Of a stretch of DNA of 15,542 nucleotides, positions 13,701 through 15,542 are shown piece after piece. The position numbers were made by a program, and so were the translations under genes. Origin of the DNA: Paracoccaceae bacterium (lineage in GTDB: Bacteria > Pseudomonadota > Alphaproteobacteria > Rhodobacterales > Rhodobacteraceae); assembly GCA_003512825.1 (NCBI GenBank), contig DOOI01000044.1, forward strand, positions 3,067-18,608. The letters are read 5' to 3'. Position 1 is the first letter of the stretch. Each line of letters starts with the position of its first letter. Below the pieces are notes generated by a model. That model saw nothing but the letters and a program-made list of their open reading frames with translations, searched no databases and was not told where the DNA came from.

Positions 13701-14369
13701 CGCGATCGCCGCACGAATAGCCCGGATATTTTCGCCATAGGGCGCGGGATCGCTCACCGATCCGCCCTTGAACACAGCGGATCCAGCCACAAGCACATCT
13801 GCCCCCGCCGCCACGATACCGGGCGCGGTGACAGGCGTCATGCCACCATCGATCTCGATCAGCACTGGCCGATCCCCGATCATCCGCCGCAGCTCAGCCA
13901 CTTTTGCGCTCATGTCGATATAGCTTTGCCCGCCAAAACCGGGGTTCACAGTCATTACGCAAACCAGATCAACCAGATCGAGCACCTCGGCCACCGCCGC
14001 TGCAGGTGTGCCGGGATTGAGCGCCACACCGGGCTTGCAGCCTGCACCGCGAATGGCCTGCAAGGTGCGGTGAATATGCGGCCCCGCTTCCACATGCGCG
14101 GTCAGGTAATCCGCTCCCGCCTCCGCAAAGGCTTCGATATAGGGGTCCACAGGCGCGATCATCAGATGCACATCCATGACCGTCTTGATGTGCTTGCGGA
14201 TCGCTTTGCACAACGGCGGGCCAAAGGTGAGGTTGGGCACGAAATGCCCGTCCATCACGTCAACATGGATCCAATCCGCGCCCTGCGCTTCCACCGCTTC
14301 GATCTCGCGCCCGAAATTGGCAAAATCCGCCGACAGGATCGACGGCGCGATCAGCGTCTTGGCAACCAT
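13692..14369 (-). CDS. rpe: Ribulose-phosphate 3-epimerase
   Basis: A 225-aa TIM-barrel enzyme that interconverts D-ribulose 5-phosphate and D-xylulose 5-phosphate in the pentose phosphate pathway and Calvin cycle. The catalytic and metal residues are in place: Ser10/Asp15 region IAPSILSADF, His36 and Asp38 in HVDVMDGHFVPNLTFGP (36-52), His68 in VHLM, the flexible loop VNPGFGGQ (141-148), and Asp174 in EIDGG. GSAVF (197-200) near the end binds phosphate. Its start overlaps the fba stop as TAATG (14367-14371), so the two are co-translated. Length matches the family (about 220-230). Pairing with fba suggests carbohydrate interconversion; no cbb RuBisCO genes are visible here. Confidence 0.96.
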   Translation of the reverse strand: MVAKTLIAPSILSADFANFGREIEAVEAQGADWIHVDVMDGHFVPNLTFGPPLCKAIRKHIKTVMDVHLMIAPVDPYIEAFAEAGADYLTAHVEAGPHIHRTLQAIRGAGCKPGVALNPGTPAAAVAEVLDLVDLVCVMTVNPGFGGQSYIDMSAKVAELRRMIGDRPVLIEIDGGMTPVTAPGIVAAGADVLVAGSAVFKGGSVSDPAPYGENIRAIRAAIAAR

Positions 14370-15433
14370 TACGCAACCACCGGGTCAAGCTTGCCCTTCG
14401 CATAGGCCAGCGCCATGTCATCCATGGAAATCGCCTTGATCTTGGACGCATTGCCCGCCGTGCCAAACCGCTCGAAACGGTCGCGGCACAGCTTTTCCAT
14501 CTCTTCCATCGCGGGCACAAGGAACTTGCGCGGATCAAACTCCGCCGGGTTCTCCTGCGCGATCCGGCGGAAGGTTCCCGTCAGCGCCATACGGTTATCC
14601 GTATCGATGTTGACCTTGCGAACACCCATCTTGATGCCGCGCTCAATCTCTTCGATCGGCACGCCATAGGTCTGGCTCATATTGCCGCCATAGGTGTTGA
14701 TCAGATCCTGCAAATACTGTGGCACCGACGACGAGCCATGCATCACGAGGTGCGTATTGGGCAGCTTCTCGTGAATCTGACGGATCGTATCCATCGCCAG
14801 AATTTCGCCATCCGGCTTGCGGGTGAACTTGTAGGCCCCATGCGAGGTGCCACAAGCAATCGCCAGCGCATCCACCTTGGTGCGTTTGACAAAATCCACT
14901 GCCTGATCGGGGTCGGTCAAGAGCTGCGAATGATCAAGCACCCCTTCGGCACCCGAACCATCTTCTTCGCCCGCCATTCCAGTCTCCAGCGACCCCAGAA
15001 CGCCCAACTCCCCTTCCACCGACGCACCCACCCAATGGGCGGATTTGGTCACGCGGGCCGTGATCTCGACGTTATAATCATAAGAAGCAGGCGTCTTCAT
15101 ATCTTCTTCAAGCGAGCCATCCATCATCACCGAGGTAAAGCCATGCTTGATCGCCGAAAGGCAGGTGGCATCGTTGTTGCCGTGATCTTGATGCATGCAC
15201 AGCGGGATCGCGGGAAACATTTCCGACAGCGCCAGAATGAGGTGCTTGAGCATCACATCGCCCGCATATTTCCGCGCCCCCCGCGAAGCCTGCAAGATCA
15301 CTGGCGCATCCACCGCCTGCGCCGCTTTCAGGATCGCCAGACCCTGTTCCATGTTGTTGATGTTAAAAGCGGGCACGCCGTAATCGTTCTCGGCGGCATG
15401 ATCGAGAAGCTGGCGAAGGGTGATCAGGGCCAT
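14369..15433 (-). CDS. fba: Class II fructose-1,6-bisphosphate aldolase, Calvin-cycle subtype
   Basis: A 354-aa zinc aldolase that cleaves fructose 1,6-bisphosphate to dihydroxyacetone phosphate and glyceraldehyde 3-phosphate, and the reverse, in the cytoplasm. Asp83 and Zn ligand His84 are in [16 protein letters not shown] (139-147) is the class II signature, with Glu142. Further Zn ligands are His198 (GTSHGAYKF) and His232 (VMHGSS). [10 protein letters not shown] (274-283) binds phosphate. The insert [12 protein letters not shown] (155-166), the long C-terminus and the 354-aa length match the CbbA-type IIB subgroup known from Rhodobacter. AGGAG lies 6 nt before the ATG. It is the first gene visible in the minus-strand series and is translationally linked to rpe. 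Confidence 0.96.
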   Translation of the reverse strand: MALITLRQLLDHAAENDYGVPAFNINNMEQGLAILKAAQAVDAPVILQASRGARKYAGDVMLKHLILALSEMFPAIPLCMHQDHGNNDATCLSAIKHGFTSVMMDGSLEEDMKTPASYDYNVEITARVTKSAHWVGASVEGELGVLGSLETGMAGEEDGSGAEGVLDHSQLLTDPDQAVDFVKRTKVDALAIACGTSHGAYKFTRKPDGEILAMDTIRQIHEKLPNTHLVMHGSSSVPQYLQDLINTYGGNMSQTYGVPIEEIERGIKMGVRKVNIDTDNRMALTGTFRRIAQENPAEFDPRKFLVPAMEEMEKLCRDRFERFGTAGNASKIKAISMDDMALAYAKGKLDPVVA

Positions 15434-15542
15434 GGGTCACTCCTAATATCTGGGGTTCGAGCGGCTTCTAGCCGAGTTTGGCGCAGATGGGTAGGGGGGA
15501 AGACCATGCCCCCGCCCGACGCTCCAACAAACCCCATCAAAC
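15434..15542 (-). promoter_or_regulatory. Upstream region of fba (partial)
   Basis: This 109-nt stretch has no gene. It holds the fba Shine-Dalgarno and a small hairpin CGGCT-TCT-AGCCG (15462-15474). No clear promoter boxes were recognised before the window edge. Confidence 0.3.

Noticed and set aside
12613..13740. 375-codon plus-strand open frame opposite the binding-protein gene
   Set aside because: Arg/His-rich antisense frame with no family signal; the opposite strand encodes a complete SBP family 5 protein with signal peptide.

Overview
The window is a protein-dense, GC-rich stretch of an alphaproteobacterial chromosome, most likely Rhodobacteraceae (Roseobacter group). The reasons are a TrcR/DUF1013 cell-cycle regulator (a family known from Alphaproteobacteria), a Calvin-subtype class II fructose-bisphosphate aldolase, an alphaproteobacterial type III ornithine/lysine decarboxylase with a structured leader, and the codon and base use. 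No rRNA, tRNA, CRISPR array, insertion sequence or phage gene was seen.

Left part (1-3057): the 3' two thirds of hemN runs off the left edge and converges on a secreted RNase T2-family protein. That gene is divergent from trcR, which ends in a strong intrinsic terminator. A small VOC (glyoxalase-fold) gene lies beyond it on the minus strand.

Centre (3058-6155): a 394-bp gap leads into an ornithine/lysine decarboxylase gene. The last ~150 nt of this gap is the most striking part of the window. An eight-base element can pair either with an upstream copy or with a downstream copy lying in codons 4-6 of the decarboxylase. Two further segments can pair with the Shine-Dalgarno sequence. A 24-codon open frame ends exactly on the switch element. 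This looks like a polyamine/ornithine-responsive leader, possibly the Rfam speF leader, with an undescribed uORF component. A bidirectional terminator separates the decarboxylase from yghU (GST-like disulfide reductase). yghU is divergent from an SMR-family drug/cation exporter, and the shared spacer carries repeated CGCACAG half-sites. The exporter ends at a cluster of three consecutive perfect palindromes that fills the space before the next, convergent, gene.

Right part (6167-15433, all minus strand): reading in the direction of transcription, fba and rpe (sugar-phosphate metabolism, TAATG overlap) come first. After a 110-bp gap comes a peptide/opine-type ABC importer: binding protein, two permeases, and a fused double ATPase. 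The permease and ATPase genes overlap by ATGA, and the same 4-nt overlap joins the ATPase to an aldehyde dehydrogenase. An uncertain small ORF and an SDR oxidoreductase follow. The layout suggests one catabolic unit: import of an unknown solute, then oxidation of an alcohol and an aldehyde derived from it. The binding protein is separated from the permeases by two GC-rich hairpins that could favour its higher expression.
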